DNA from: Paenarthrobacter aurescens
GTDB lineage: Bacteria; Actinomycetota; Actinomycetes; Actinomycetales; Micrococcaceae
Length of the DNA: 64,000 bases
Assembly (NCBI RefSeq): GCF_041549525.1
Contig: NZ_CP157456.1
Location: 2,666,001-2,730,000 of the forward strand
Direction: 5' to 3'
Shown here piece after piece: positions 26,559-35,960 of the stretch; position 1 is the stretch's first letter, and every line of letters starts with the position of its first letter. The translations under genes were made by a program, and so were the position numbers. Below the pieces are notes generated by a model. It was given only the letters and a program-made list of their open reading frames with translations. It was not told the origin of the DNA and searched no databases.

Positions 26559-27545
26559 CTAGGCCTGCTGGCTCATCTCTGCAGGTACGGCAGTCAGCTT
26601 CAGCACCTTACCGTCGCGGAGCACCGTCAACGGGAAGGGCTGGCCGATCGCCTCGGCAAACAGCAGTTTCTGCAGGCTTTCAGCGCTCGATACCGCCCGA
26701 TCCAGAGCACGCAGAACCACGTCCCCCGGCTGCAGTCCGGACGACTCAGCCGGTGAGCCCGGGATTACTTCCACCACACGCAGGCCTTCCTTTTGTCCGG
26801 TCCGCACCACTGCACTGGCATCCAACGGGATCGGAGTGCTCACCAAGCCCAAGTACGCACGGTGAACCCGTCCGTCCTTCAGGAGCGAAGCAATGATTCG
26901 CTGGGTTGTTCCGTTAATCGGTATTGCCAGTCCCAGCCCCAGGCCGGCAACTGCTGTGTTGATGCCAACGATCCGTCCTTTCGTATCGGCCAGCGCGCCA
27001 CCGGAGTTTCCGGGATTGAGCGCAGCATCGGTTTGGATGACATCCTCGATGACACGACGGTGCTCACCGGCCCGCACAGGAATGGATCGTCCCAATCCAC
27101 TCACCACACCGGCAGTCACAGACCCCGCCAGTCCCAGCGGATTGCCCACAGCGATCACCAATTGACCCACCCTCAGAGTCTCAGCGTCGCCCAACAACGC
27201 CGGCGGTGGGGAGGTCCTCACGCCACGGACTATGGCGAGATCCGAGAGGGGATCTGCGCCTACCAGCTCCACGTCCGTATGCTTACCGTCAGCAAACACA
27301 GCCCGCCCGGACCGGATACCAGCCACCACGTGCGCGTTGGTCAGCATGTACCCGTCTGCAGTGAAGACCACTGCTGAACCACTGCCTCCGCGTAGCCGGC
27401 CTCGACGGTCCGTGCTCGTCATCTCAATGGCCGCCACGTGCGGCGTCACGGACTCAGCAACTCCTATGACGATCCTGGAGTAAGCGTCCATGGCCTCAGA
27501 GTCCTCATGGAAGACATCGTCAAATGCCGGATTCGTAGTCATCAT
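26559..27545 (-). CDS. HtrA-like S1C serine protease with PDZ domain
   Basis: 328 residues. The trypsin-fold domain holds the triad H72 (TNAHVV), D102 (SDLAIV) and S181 (NPGNSGG). A PDZ domain covers about 235-320 (VVEVIPGSPAESSGLQPGDVVL). Unlike most HtrA/DegP proteins there is no signal peptide or transmembrane segment before the protease domain; the N-terminus is acidic and polar. It may be cytoplasmic or the start may be mis-set, although an in-frame membrane segment upstream is not visible. It converges on the 26178 gene. Confidence 0.85.
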   Translation of the reverse strand: MMTTNPAFDDVFHEDSEAMDAYSRIVIGVAESVTPHVAAIEMTSTDRRGRLRGGSGSAVVFTADGYMLTNAHVVAGIRSGRAVFADGKHTDVELVGADPLSDLAIVRGVRTSPPPALLGDAETLRVGQLVIAVGNPLGLAGSVTAGVVSGLGRSIPVRAGEHRRVIEDVIQTDAALNPGNSGGALADTKGRIVGINTAVAGLGLGLAIPINGTTQRIIASLLKDGRVHRAYLGLVSTPIPLDASAVVRTGQKEGLRVVEVIPGSPAESSGLQPGDVVLRALDRAVSSAESLQKLLFAEAIGQPFPLTVLRDGKVLKLTAVPAEMSQQA

Positions 27546-27669
27546 GTGCCTCCTGCTGCGCCCGCCCTATACGTCGGCAAGACGCCTACTCACTACAACT
27601 CTCTAACACGGGCCGGTAGTCCGGGAGTCGCTACGCCCTAGGTGAACGCCCAGGAACCTGCCCAAAGAG

Positions 27670-27702
27670 AAAACCCCCGGATCGCGAGGATCCGAGGGTT
27701 TT
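27670..27702 (-). terminator. Intrinsic terminator of ssrA
   Basis: On the minus strand an AAAACCCTCGGATC stem pairs with GATCCGGGGGTTTT (one mismatch), then CTCTTT. It begins 4 bp past the mature 3' end of tmRNA. Confidence 0.85.
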
Positions 27703-27706
27703 CCGG

Positions 27707-28074
27707 GGTGGAGATGGGGGGAATTGAACCCCCGTCCGATGTCGTTTTGTCAGGGCTTCTCCGGGCGCAGTTCGCGTCGGATTTTCTCGGCCCCAGCCAT
27801 CCTGCGAACAGGTGGCTGATCCGGGCCCAGTCATCTAAGAGTCCCGTTTACCTCAATGACGAAGGCAAACAGCAGTGGCTATCTAAATGACGCCAGGAAC
27901 CGGGGCGATAGCAACCCCGGGCTGACGGACTGTCTTACTGCTTAGGCAGCGAGAGCGAAGTCAGTGCGCTTAGATTCGGCACTTATTGGTTTGCAGACAG
28001 CGTTTACGAGATAATTCTGCATCCTCGGCCCGCTTCACCTGTCGCGACTAACATCGTCGAAACCGATCATCCCC
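27707..28074 (-). ncRNA. ssrA: Transfer-messenger RNA (tmRNA)
   Basis: The 5' end GGGGATGATCGGTTTCGACGA and 3' end CATCTCCACC pair as the acceptor stem (GGGGATG/CATCTCC with one G-U). The T arm GGACGGGGGTTCAATTCCC is present. The length is about 368 nt. The gene encodes the tag AESKRTDFALAA. Genomic sequence after the discriminator A is CCC, so the final A of CCA is added post-transcriptionally. smpB lies 98 bp upstream on the same strand. It rescues stalled ribosomes and marks truncated proteins for proteolysis. Confidence 0.97.
27942..27980 (-). other. tmRNA tag reading frame
   Basis: The codons from GCC at 27980 encode AESKRTDFALAA and end in TAA at 27944-27942. The C-terminal ALAA is the ClpX recognition end. 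Confidence 0.95.
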
Positions 28075-28172
28075 GTATTTTGTTACCAAACCCGGCAGGA
28101 GTCTTTGGAATCCCATCGGACTACCTATCATAACGCATTCATCCGGTGGATCATTCCCCGGACGCAGTGTTG

Positions 28173-28643
28173 CTAGCGTCGGTTGCGTTCCCGCAACTCG
28201 CGCAGAGATTCGCGCTTGTCCTGCTGCTCGCGGAGGGTCTGCCGCTTGTCGTAATCCTTCTTGCCACGGGCAATGGCGATTTCCACCTTGGCCCGGCCGT
28301 CCAGGAAGTACAGCTGGAGAGGAACAACAGTGAATCCGGACTCGCGGATCTTTTGCGAAATCTTGTCCAGTTCATCCCGGTGCAACAAGAGCTTACGACG
28401 CCGACGGGCGGCATGGTTGGTCCAGCTCCCCTGATGGTACTCGGGGATGTGGATGCCCTCCATCCACAGTTCGTCGTTGTAGAACGTGCAGAACCCGTCA
28501 ACCATGGAGGCATGACCTTCACGGAGGGACTTCACTTCTGTTCCCATGAGGGCAATACCTGCCTCATAGGTATCCAGAACATGGTAGTTATGCCGGGCCT
28601 TCCGATTGGTGGCCACTACCTTACGGCCACTTTCCTTGGGCAC
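28173..28643 (-). CDS. smpB: SsrA-binding protein
   Basis: 156 residues. Typical features are NRKARHNYHVLDTYEAGIALMGTEVKSLR at the N-terminus, GIHIPEY, and a basic C-terminal tail (KRESLRELRERNRR) that enters the decoding centre. SmpB carries tmRNA to stalled ribosomes. It is placed between a cell-wall peptidase gene and ssrA, the conserved actinobacterial order ftsE-ftsX-M23-smpB-ssrA. Confidence 0.96.
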   Translation of the reverse strand: MPKESGRKVVATNRKARHNYHVLDTYEAGIALMGTEVKSLREGHASMVDGFCTFYNDELWMEGIHIPEYHQGSWTNHAARRRRKLLLHRDELDKISQKIRESGFTVVPLQLYFLDGRAKVEIAIARGKKDYDKRQTLREQQDKRESLRELRERNRR

Positions 28644-28719
28644 GGTAGAACTCCTTGATAGATGCGGATTTCAACTAGTGTACGCCAGCACGGCGGACTC
28701 TCCGCGCGCTGTGGGCACG

Positions 28720-30135
28720 CTACAGAAGGGTCATGGGGTCCACTGCGGCGCTGTTAAGCCAGGTTTCAAAGTGCGCGTGGCAACCTGTTGAGTTACCCGT
28801 GCTCCCCGAGTAGGCAATGAGTTGGCCTGCTGATACCTGCTGACCGTTCGCCACCACAATGCTGCTGTTGTGGTAGTAGATGGTGGTGAGCGAATTGCCT
28901 TGAACCACGCCATGGGACAGTTTTACCCGCCATCCACCGCCGTCGGCAGAGTTCCATCCCGAGTTAAAGACCTCTCCCGCGGCCGCGGCGTAGACAGGCG
29001 TGCCACACGCTGCTCCAAAGTCAATGCCGGTGTGCATGTAACCACCGGTGCCGTAGAAGTCGATGGTGCCTGGTGGTGTTGCCCGCCAGCCGAATCCGGA
29101 GGTAATGGGGACAGCGCTTGCGAAGGGGTGCCGAAGACCGAAGGCTGACGGTGAACCTGCCGGCGGAGGGGAATACGGCGGCTCAGGAGGCGCAGGCCTT
29201 CCCTGGGCTGCTGCAGCAGCAGCGGCCGCCGCTGCTGCTGCTTCAGCGATCCGTCGCTGTTCGGCTTCCCAAGCTTCCCTGAGCTTCCGGTCGCGCTCCA
29301 CGATTTCAGCGGCCACAGTATTCTGCTCCGCTTTGACCCGGGCGAGGTTGGCTTCAATGCCGGGCTTGGCAGCTTGCAGTTGTCCGTTCAGCCGCGTGGT
29401 GTCCTCAATCAGCTTGTCGACTTCAGCCTTCTTGCTGGCAGCTTCGTCTCTTGCCGATTTCTCCCGCTCCAGAGCTGCGTCTGCTTTGCTCTTGAGATCC
29501 TGGATTTCCTCCTCGACGGCAACCAGCCTCGCCTGGGAGTTGACGTTGGTGGCGTTTTGCTGAGTCAGCTTGGTCATCGCCGCGTTTTGGCTGCGCATGG
29601 CCTGATCAGCCAAGTCCATGGACTCGGTGAGGCTGCCGGATTCACTGGACCCGAACAGGAGGGCAATGTTGGTAGGCACACCACCGGACTTGTAAGCCTG
29701 CGAGGCGATCTGGCCGATCAGCTTCTTGGTGTCGGTGATCTTCTGCTTATCGCTTTCAAGCTGCTCTGTGATCTTGGCTTTGTTCTGCTGGGCAAGCTCA
29801 ACCCTGGCAGCAAGTGCCTCGACTTCCTTGACCGCGCTGGCTACCCTGCCCTGCGCCTCCAGGAGGGCCTGCTGGGCGCCCGGAAGTCGGCCCTGGTAGA
29901 TGACCAGGTCACCGGCAGCCTTGGCGATGTTGGAATCTACGAACTCCAGCGATGCCTGAACGCGGGCCGCTTCTGCTTCCAGCGCAGCTTGCTGGTCCTC
30001 TAGGGTGTCGGCCGAGGCAGCCGGAGCGCCGGACAACAGGCTGACGGCCAACCCCACGGCAAGAACCGCCCCCAGAAACCGAGCATGGCCGGACGCGAGG
30101 CGCCGGCGCAAAGGGTTCGGGTCCAACGTGGTCAT
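28720..30135 (-). CDS. M23-family peptidoglycan endopeptidase with coiled-coil (EnvC-like)
   Basis: 471 residues. A signal peptide (GHARFLGAVLAVGLAVSLLS, cleaved near ASA-D) is followed by a long coiled-coil region, about 40-300, then an Ala tract and Pro-rich linker. The C-terminal LytM/M23 domain has the zinc ligands HTGIDFG and CHAHFE. It lies directly after ftsX in the same direction. In EnvC and PcsB/RipC-type proteins FtsEX binds the coiled coil and controls the hydrolase at division; the same is inferred here. Confidence 0.88.
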   Translation of the reverse strand: MTTLDPNPLRRRLASGHARFLGAVLAVGLAVSLLSGAPAASADTLEDQQAALEAEAARVQASLEFVDSNIAKAAGDLVIYQGRLPGAQQALLEAQGRVASAVKEVEALAARVELAQQNKAKITEQLESDKQKITDTKKLIGQIASQAYKSGGVPTNIALLFGSSESGSLTESMDLADQAMRSQNAAMTKLTQQNATNVNSQARLVAVEEEIQDLKSKADAALEREKSARDEAASKKAEVDKLIEDTTRLNGQLQAAKPGIEANLARVKAEQNTVAAEIVERDRKLREAWEAEQRRIAEAAAAAAAAAAAAQGRPAPPEPPYSPPPAGSPSAFGLRHPFASAVPITSGFGWRATPPGTIDFYGTGGYMHTGIDFGAACGTPVYAAAAGEVFNSGWNSADGGGWRVKLSHGVVQGNSLTTIYYHNSSIVVANGQQVSAGQLIAYSGSTGNSTGCHAHFETWLNSAAVDPMTLL

Positions 30136-30190
30136 CAGGAGTCCTTTTCGATTGTCAGCATGGCAGTCGTTTCAGTCGGGGCGTCCACGG

Positions 30191-31105
30191 CTACACCTTG
30201 AGGTAACGCCGGAGGGTCAACAGCGAAGATATACCAGCCAAACCGGCACCAAGTGCAATCAGTACCGGAGCAATCACCAGCACCTGGGTGGAGGAGATGA
30301 AGGGGGTATTGAGGAACTGCCGCGACAAATCCCCGTTGAGCCAGAAGTGAGCCATCAGCCAGAGCGTGACAGAGGCCAGGAGTGCCCCGACGACAGCAGC
30401 AATAACACCTTCGAGAATGAACGGTAGTTGGATCACCATCTTTGATGCCCCCACAAGCCGCATGATTCCCGTTTCACGCCGTCGGCTGAAGGCAGAGAGC
30501 CGGATCGTGGTGGTAATCAAGAGGACTGCGCAGAAGATCATCACCGCCGCAACGCCTATGGCTGCAACTGACGCCCCGTTCATCCAGGAAAAGATCCGTT
30601 CGAGCACCTGCCGTTGGTCGCTGACGGTCTCAACACCTGGCTGCGAGGAAAACGTCTCGCTGATGATCTCGTACTTCTCCGGGTTCTTCATATTGATCCG
30701 GAAGGAGGCCGGCAACTGGTCTTCAGAGACGGAATCAACAATTGGCGAGTTGGAGAACTGCTCCTTGAAATGCTTGTAGGCCTCAGCTTGAGACTCAAAC
30801 TGGAAATCGTTGATGTAAGGCTTGATGGCCGGCGACTCAAGCATTGCCTGGAGGTTTGCCTGCTGTTCCTTGGTGGCAGAACCCGAAGCGCAACCCACCG
30901 CCGTCGAGCCGTCATTGCAGAGAAAGACGGCCACCTGGACTTTGTCGTACCAAAAGCCCTTCATCTGGTTGATCTGCATCTGCAGCATTCCTGCTGCACC
31001 CACGAACGTCAGGGAAACAAAAGTTACCAGGACCACGGAAATAACCATGGAAAGGTTACGGCGCAGGCCGCTGCCGATTTCCCCCAGGATAAACAAAAGC
31101 CTCAC
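30191..31105 (-). CDS. ftsX: Cell division protein FtsX
   Basis: 304 residues. One membrane segment near the N-terminus ([21 protein letters not shown]), an extracellular domain (about 45-165) and three C-terminal segments ([56 protein letters not shown]). It forms the FtsEX complex, signalling to an extracellular hydrolase. Its ATG overlaps the ftsE stop by 4 bp; the M23 peptidase follows 55 bp later. Confidence 0.94.
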   Translation of the reverse strand: MRLLFILGEIGSGLRRNLSMVISVVLVTFVSLTFVGAAGMLQMQINQMKGFWYDKVQVAVFLCNDGSTAVGCASGSATKEQQANLQAMLESPAIKPYINDFQFESQAEAYKHFKEQFSNSPIVDSVSEDQLPASFRINMKNPEKYEIISETFSSQPGVETVSDQRQVLERIFSWMNGASVAAIGVAAVMIFCAVLLITTTIRLSAFSRRRETGIMRLVGASKMVIQLPFILEGVIAAVVGALLASVTLWLMAHFWLNGDLSRQFLNTPFISSTQVLVIAPVLIALGAGLAGISSLLTLRRYLKV

Positions 31106-31866
31106 AGCTGTGCCCCCTGCGCGCGGTTGAGTTCCTCGCCGCTGGCGTCCCTCAACCGGCGCGACTCTCCCACAACCGGAATCATTGAGGTGTAGAGCGC
31201 CTTCGCTTCGTCGCGAATGACCTTGCCGTTTTTGAGTTCCACCACCCGGCGCCGCATCTCATTGACGATGTCGTCGTCGTGCGTGGCCATGACTACCGTG
31301 GTGCCGTTCTGATTGATTTTGTCCAGGACGCCCATAATTCCCATCGAGGTAATGGGGTCAAGGTTTCCGGTAGGTTCGTCCGCCAGCAAAATACCGGGGC
31401 GGTTTACGACGGCGCGCGCGATCGCCACGCGCTGCTGCTCGCCCCCGGAAAGCTCATGGGGCATACGGCGTTCTTTGCCCTCCAGGCCAACGGTCTTCAA
31501 GACCTCCGGCACCGTCTCCCGAATAATGGAACGGCTTTTACCGATCACCTGCATCGCGAAAGCTACATTCGCGAAAACGTTCTTCTGTGGCAACAACCGG
31601 AAATCCTGGAAGACAACCCCAATTCCGCGCCGAAGCTTAGGGACGCGCCAGCTGGAGATGTTGGCAACGTTCTGGCCAGCCACATACACAGAACCGGCCG
31701 AAGCCTTGTCCTCTTTCAAAATCAACCGAAGGAACGTGGACTTGCCCGAGCCAGAGGCGCCCACCAGGAAGGTGAATTCGCCGCGGTTGATCTCAAGGCT
31801 CACGGCATCGAGCGCTGGTCGGGCGTTCTGCTCGTAGACCTTGGTGACATTCTCAAATCTGATCAT
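31102..31866 (-). CDS. ftsE: Cell division ATP-binding protein FtsE
   Basis: 254 residues from ATG at 31866 ([20 protein letters not shown]). The frame stays open to 31911, but this start matches the family and has AAAAGG upstream. Walker A is GASGSGKST, the signature LSGGEQQR, Walker [14 protein letters not shown]-loop ATHD. With FtsX it forms the divisome FtsEX unit. A C-terminal extension of about 25 residues ([20 protein letters not shown]...) goes beyond the minimal FtsE length. Confidence 0.94.
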   Translation of the reverse strand: MIRFENVTKVYEQNARPALDAVSLEINRGEFTFLVGASGSGKSTFLRLILKEDKASAGSVYVAGQNVANISSWRVPKLRRGIGVVFQDFRLLPQKNVFANVAFAMQVIGKSRSIIRETVPEVLKTVGLEGKERRMPHELSGGEQQRVAIARAVVNRPGILLADEPTGNLDPITSMGIMGVLDKINQNGTTVVMATHDDDIVNEMRRRVVELKNGKVIRDEAKALYTSMIPVVGESRRLRDASGEELNRAQGAQL

Positions 31867-32055
31867 GGGCCTTTTGAACCCCGCCGGACATGGCGTAACC
31901 GCCCAGTCCAACAGCCGGAGCGCGGGCTTTCGATGGGGGAAGTGAGAGCACCGGCCACTCGACTATACGCACGTGGCAGCTGTGATTCCGCGGCTTTCCC
32001 AGGCGTGTCGCGCAATCGGAGATTTTCGCCTGGCTCCCGCTGCGCCAGCAAACCC

Positions 32056-33174
32056 CTAGTTGGCCGCAGCGTTCCGGTTGCCTGTACGCCAGCGAATGCC
32101 GGCGTCGATGAAGTCGTCAATATCCCCGTCCAGAACGGCCGAGGTGTTTCCTACTTCGTGTTCCGTCCTCAGGTCCTTGACCATTTGATAGGGATTGAGA
32201 ACGTAGGAGCGCATTTGGTCACCCCAGGAAGCCTTGACGTCTCCCGCCAGTGCCTTCTTTTCGGCGTCCTGCTGTTCCTTCTTAACAAGCAGCAACCTCG
32301 ACTGAAGCACACGCATGGCAGCCGCCCGGTTCTGAAGCTGGGATTTCTCATTCTGCATTGAAACCACAATGCCTGTGGGGATGTGCGTCAGCCGGACAGC
32401 GGAGTCAGTGGTGTTAACGGACTGACCGCCAGGACCGGAGGAACGGAAAACGTCCACACGGATCTCGTTGTCCGGAATCTCGATTGAGTCGGTCTGCTCG
32501 ATCAAGGGGATGACTTCAACTGCCGCGAAAGAAGTCTGACGGCGCCCCTGATTGTCAAAGGGACTGATACGAACAAGACGGTGTGTGCCGGCTTCAACGC
32601 TCAAGGTGCCAAAAGCGTAGGGTGCCTTCACTTCGAAGGTGGCGGACTTCAACCCTGCTTCTTCAGCGTAGGAGGTATCCATGACGGTAGTGGGATAGCC
32701 ATGGCGTTCAGCCCACCGAAGATACATTCTCATCAACATCTCGGCGAAATCGGCAGCATCGACGCCACCGGCCCCCGCCCTGATGGTGACCACGGCCTCG
32801 CGCTCGTCATACTCCCCGGACAGCAGGGTGGTAATTTCGAGCTCAGCCAGTGCCTTGCGGATGGAGGAGAGTTCTTTGGCTGCTTCAGCCATGGAATCTT
32901 CGTCGCCCTCATCCTGGCCGAGTTCCACCAGGACTTCGAGGTCGTCAATTCGCGACGCCAGCTTGGACAGGCGCTCAACTTCAGACTGTCTGTGCGACAA
33001 ACGTGAGGTGATTACCTGGGCGGAAGCAGGATCGTCCCAGAGGTCCGGGGCCCCCGCCTGTTCGCTCAGCTCAGCGATCTCAGCCTTGAGAGCATCAACA
33101 TCGGTGACGTTTTCGATTGAGCTGTACGTTGCTCGAAGTGCGCGGATTTCCGCGGGAAAATCAATTTCAGCCAT
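32056..33174 (-). CDS. prfB: Peptide chain release factor 2
   Basis: 372 residues from ATG at 33174 ([14 protein letters not shown]). It has the class I release factor motif [22 protein letters not shown] and the SPF tripeptide (RISPFDNQG) that reads UGA/UAA. The gene is one continuous frame; the programmed +1 frameshift seen in many bacteria is absent, as usual in actinobacteria. 189 bp separate it from ftsE. Confidence 0.95.
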   Translation of the reverse strand: MAEIDFPAEIRALRATYSSIENVTDVDALKAEIAELSEQAGAPDLWDDPASAQVITSRLSHRQSEVERLSKLASRIDDLEVLVELGQDEGDEDSMAEAAKELSSIRKALAELEITTLLSGEYDEREAVVTIRAGAGGVDAADFAEMLMRMYLRWAERHGYPTTVMDTSYAEEAGLKSATFEVKAPYAFGTLSVEAGTHRLVRISPFDNQGRRQTSFAAVEVIPLIEQTDSIEIPDNEIRVDVFRSSGPGGQSVNTTDSAVRLTHIPTGIVVSMQNEKSQLQNRAAAMRVLQSRLLLVKKEQQDAEKKALAGDVKASWGDQMRSYVLNPYQMVKDLRTEHEVGNTSAVLDGDIDDFIDAGIRWRTGNRNAAAN

Positions 33175-33269
33175 GATCATCCCAGCGTACGCTATCCGTT
33201 GCACTCTCTGATGGCTCCTTACCCGGGCCACGCAGCTTGCTCCCAGGGAGCTCAGCGGCGTACGGATCG

Positions 33270-33722
33270 CTATTGAACGAGTCGGGACCGGGCCGTCGCC
33301 TTCGCCTCGATGAGAATCCCGTCGGGTACCAGAAAACTAACCACCGGGGGGTGCACGACGGCGGTAAGGACCACAACCGCTGTACCACCGGGCTCACTCC
33401 CGGTACCTCCCGCGATAACCAGGTGGTCGTGGCGGGAAGAGGCGCTGCTGGCTTCGAGATAAGAGTCCGTAGCAGCCATCACTCTGGCGTCCACCAATGT
33501 AGTTGACGGAGCGCCTCCTCCACCCATGTCCCCTACCGTGTACGAATCCGCGGCAGCGAGCGCGGCCCCGTCAGCCAGAGACAACAGTTTTTTATGCTCC
33601 AAATAGACCGCTGAGGCAGCCATAACCACTGAAGCCAGGAGTAGTGCCAAGAGCACGAAGCCGACAATCAGAACCGTGATCTGGCCTTCCTGCGGTTCCC
33701 CCTTCGATGAGGCCACGGTCAT
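33270..33722 (-). CDS. TadG/TadE-like pseudopilin, tad locus
   Basis: About 150 residues from ATG at 33722 ([19 protein letters not shown]). [47 protein letters not shown] is the hydrophobic helix typical of TadG-type minor pilins (Tad-like, DUF4190/Pilus assembly). The remainder is a small domain without the von Willebrand region of long TadG. ATGA overlap with the preceding TadE-like gene. It is the last gene of the tad operon. Confidence 0.75.
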   Translation of the reverse strand: MTVASSKGEPQEGQITVLIVGFVLLALLLASVVMAASAVYLEHKKLLSLADGAALAAADSYTVGDMGGGGAPSTTLVDARVMAATDSYLEASSASSRHDHLVIAGGTGSEPGGTAVVVLTAVVHPPVVSFLVPDGILIEAKATARSRLVQ

Positions 33723-34255
33723 TGGTACCTTCCCACCACTTGGGAGGCTGTTGCACTGAGCCGGCCCGCCTTCAAGTGCAGTGCGTCCCCAAATGGCATA
33801 AAAGGCAAGGCAACGTCCAGTTGAACCGTCACAGTCACTGTTGTACCGGCAGACAAACACCCTTCGCGATTACACGCGAATGTCACGCTGGCTAATTCAG
33901 GTGGATGTCCGTAGTCCTTCAGGGTAACAAGCACGCTCCGCTCCGCGGCAATCCTCGCACTTGCCGGGTCCGCTTGGGTCACAAAGACCTTTGCTGCTTG
34001 ATCCGCGGCACCCACCACTGCAAACGCCCCTCCTTGGATTTGGCCTACGGTCACAACGAAATAGACCACGGGCACCATGAGGAGCACTGCGAGAAAGGTA
34101 AATTCCACCACCGCACTGCCGGTTTCTGCTTCAGGACCCGCAGTACCGGTATTCGCCCTGGGATGGGATCCGCCCGGCAAGCACAGGGCCTCGCGCACCC
34201 TCCGACGGAAAGCGGTCAACCGTACCTTTGCCGTGTCAACCCGGAAGATCGGCAT
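33719..34255 (-). CDS. TadE-family minor pilin (second copy)
   Basis: About 178 residues. The TadE signature is ETGSAVVEFTFLAVLLMVPVVYFVVTVGQIQGGAFAV. The cleaved leader appears long (about 50 residues before the helix), and the frame opens at 34288; ATG at 34255 (MPIFRVDTAKVRLT) overlaps the upstream gene by 20 bp, so the exact start is uncertain. A Cys pair (FACNREGC) occurs in the C-terminal domain. It is coupled to the TadG-like gene. Confidence 0.75.
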   Translation of the reverse strand: MPIFRVDTAKVRLTAFRRRVREALCLPGGSHPRANTGTAGPEAETGSAVVEFTFLAVLLMVPVVYFVVTVGQIQGGAFAVVGAADQAAKVFVTQADPASARIAAERSVLVTLKDYGHPPELASVTFACNREGCLSAGTTVTVTVQLDVALPFMPFGDALHLKAGRLSATASQVVGRYQ

Positions 34256-34661
34256 GACCCTTGACCTCCAAGGTCTCACGCGGGCCAATCAGTCCAACAA
34301 CCGGCAGAGGGGCCCTTACGGTCACTTCCAAGGTTCGGATTCCCTCTATGGTCACTTCAGTCGATGTGACGTCCCGTGAAAATTCACTGTTCAACGAACC
34401 AGCGATCAACTCCGCGGTCCTGGTCCTGGCATCGGCGAACGTCCGGTCTGACAATGAGCCGTACCGCGCCCCGGAAGCTGCTGCATCAATGAGGGTATTC
34501 CGGACGTGCAGGACCAGCATGAGTTGAACAACCGACATAAAAAACAAGGTGAGCAACGCACCAACCAACACGAAGTCCACCACCGCGGATCCTTGCTCCT
34601 TCGCATTTCCAGCTGGCCATGAGGAATCAGGGTCACCAACAATCCATGGATACTTCTTCAC
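34236..34661 (-). CDS. TadE-family minor pilin (first copy)
   Basis: 141 residues. KEQGSAVVDFVLVGALLTLFFMSVVQLMLVLHVRNTLIDAAASGARYGS is a classic TadE N-terminal helix with the G-S-A-V-V-x-F processing motif. The periplasmic-type beta-rich domain follows (TSTEVTIEGIRTLEVTVRAPLPVVG). Minor pilins of this kind prime assembly of Flp pili. It is 8 bp downstream of the small pilin-like gene. Confidence 0.82.
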   Translation of the reverse strand: MKKYPWIVGDPDSSWPAGNAKEQGSAVVDFVLVGALLTLFFMSVVQLMLVLHVRNTLIDAAASGARYGSLSDRTFADARTRTAELIAGSLNSEFSRDVTSTEVTIEGIRTLEVTVRAPLPVVGLIGPRETLEVKGHADLPG

Positions 34662-34669
34662 CGCGGGTC

Positions 34670-34909
34670 CTAATTGCCCACCTTGCTCATGGCCTGATTG
34701 AAAAGGTCGCTCAACGCCGGCGTTGCGATGGCAAGCAGCCCTGCCACAAGGATCGCGGACATCAATGTAATCATTACCCAGCCGGGTACGTCACCGCGTT
34801 CACTGTCATCCTGCGGAGGCAGTCCCCTCCGGGCGGCCACTACGAACAACCAGAAGGAACACAGGAACAGGATGGACAAAGCGGACGGTTTGCGTGCAAT
34901 GCGATTCAT
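34670..34909 (-). CDS. Small membrane protein, probable Flp-like pilin of the tad locus
   Basis: 79 residues from ATG at 34909, which has GGGGA upstream; a TTG four codons earlier is also open. It has two hydrophobic stretches: SILFLCSFWLFVVAA (about 12-26) and GWVMITLMSAILVAGLLAIA (about 43-62). The second, preceded by SERGDVP, sits where Flp pilins carry G/xxxxE and the assembly helix, but the Glu is missing. Its place between tadC and tadE is where actinobacterial tad loci carry the pilin. The pilin role is inferred. Confidence 0.55.
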   Translation of the reverse strand: MNRIARKPSALSILFLCSFWLFVVAARRGLPPQDDSERGDVPGWVMITLMSAILVAGLLAIATPALSDLFNQAMSKVGN

Positions 34910-34939
34910 GATTTTCCCCAAGGTATTTGAGACTCTGTT

Positions 34940-34971
34940 GATTCGGGATGGTGCTGATTCGGGATGGTGCT
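34940..34971. repeat. 16-bp tandem duplication in the tad operon
   Basis: GATTCGGGATGGTGCT occurs twice in a row (34940-34955 and 34956-34971), followed by GATT. It lies in the spacer between tadC and the small pilin-like gene. Confidence 0.9.
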
Positions 34972-35018
34972 GATTGATGCGGTGAACGGACCGCCAAGCT
35001 GGATCAAGGACTGGGACG

Positions 35019-35960
35019 TTAGAGGCTCATTTCCAACGCGGCGATCGCAGGAAAGGCGGCAAAGATAACGGTCAGAGGGAGAACGCCGAAAACCAGCGGG
35101 ACCATCATGGCAATCTCTTTACGGCCTGCAGACTCCATAAGATCGCGCTGCGCGGCGTCCCTGACATCCGCAGCCTGCGCCCGGAGGACATCGGCCAGAG
35201 GCGTTCCGCGCTCCACGGCCACCACCAGGCCGTCAATGAATCTGACCAGCGGCGGCAGTTCCGCCCTTGAGGAGAAGGCTTGGAGCGCTTCGGTAAGTGG
35301 CTTACCGGATCGTGCATCGGCCAGGATGGTGGCGAACTCTCCGGAGAGCTCACCGTTGGAACTGCGGCTCACCCTGTCCATGGCTCCCATCGCGCTCTCC
35401 CCCGCAGCGACAGCGAGCGCCATGAGTTCCGCCAGGCTGGGAAACTCAGACAACATCCTCGATTCCCGTCGTTTAATCGTCTGCCCCAGGAGGTAGTCGC
35501 GAAGGAGGTAGCCGCCCAGCGCGCTTCCGATGACCGAAATGAAGGAAACAGCCGGACTGAAGCGGCCGGCACCGGCGCCGGCGACAACCACGAGGACAGC
35601 AACGACGAACGCGACACCGGCCCAAAGAAACTGTTCAGCACGGAAGTCCAGCGTTGATTTCGTTGAACCGGCGCGGGCAAGCCGCTTTCCAAGGGCCGTA
35701 GAGCCTACGTTCAACCGGGACATGGAGGAGACAACATCGCGGATGATTGGCCGCAGTATTCGTTCAAGGGGACCAAACGGCGTGAGATTGTGTGTGGGGC
35801 CCCGCAGAAGGCGTGACTCCAGATTCTGCGACTTCAGTTGTGGTTCGATCCGGTCGGCGAAGCTCGTTCCGCGCATAAACGGGAGCCTCACCAGGATCAA
35901 CCAACATCCGGCACCCAGGAAAAGGCCGCAAAGCACGGCGACAGCGGTTGATGTGTTCAT
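35019..35960 (-). CDS. tadC: Tad pilus inner-membrane platform protein TadC
   Basis: 313 residues of the type II secretion F family. Membrane segments are near the N-terminus (VAVLCGLFLGAGCWLILV), FLWAGVAFVVAVLVVVAGAG (about 109-128) and the C-terminus (VFGVLPLTVIFAAFPAIAAL). The GSPF core has ESAMGAMDRVSR and GTPLADVLRAQAADVRDAAQRDLMESAGRKEIAMMVPLV. ATGA overlap with tadB. It forms the membrane platform with TadB. Confidence 0.85.
   Translation of the reverse strand: MNTSTAVAVLCGLFLGAGCWLILVRLPFMRGTSFADRIEPQLKSQNLESRLLRGPTHNLTPFGPLERILRPIIRDVVSSMSRLNVGSTALGKRLARAGSTKSTLDFRAEQFLWAGVAFVVAVLVVVAGAGAGRFSPAVSFISVIGSALGGYLLRDYLLGQTIKRRESRMLSEFPSLAELMALAVAAGESAMGAMDRVSRSSNGELSGEFATILADARSGKPLTEALQAFSSRAELPPLVRFIDGLVVAVERGTPLADVLRAQAADVRDAAQRDLMESAGRKEIAMMVPLVFGVLPLTVIFAAFPAIAALEMSL

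Noticed and set aside
29200..29250. GCT/GCC repeat as a mobile or regulatory repeat
   Set aside because: It encodes an alanine tract in the linker of the M23 peptidase and is explained by the protein.
31279..32361. A 360-codon plus-strand frame across ftsE and prfB
   Set aside because: It is antisense to two conserved genes and crosses their spacer; the composition is that of a shadow.
33100..33174. Programmed frameshift in prfB
   Set aside because: The gene is one continuous frame from ATG at 33174 with no internal UGA near codon 25.
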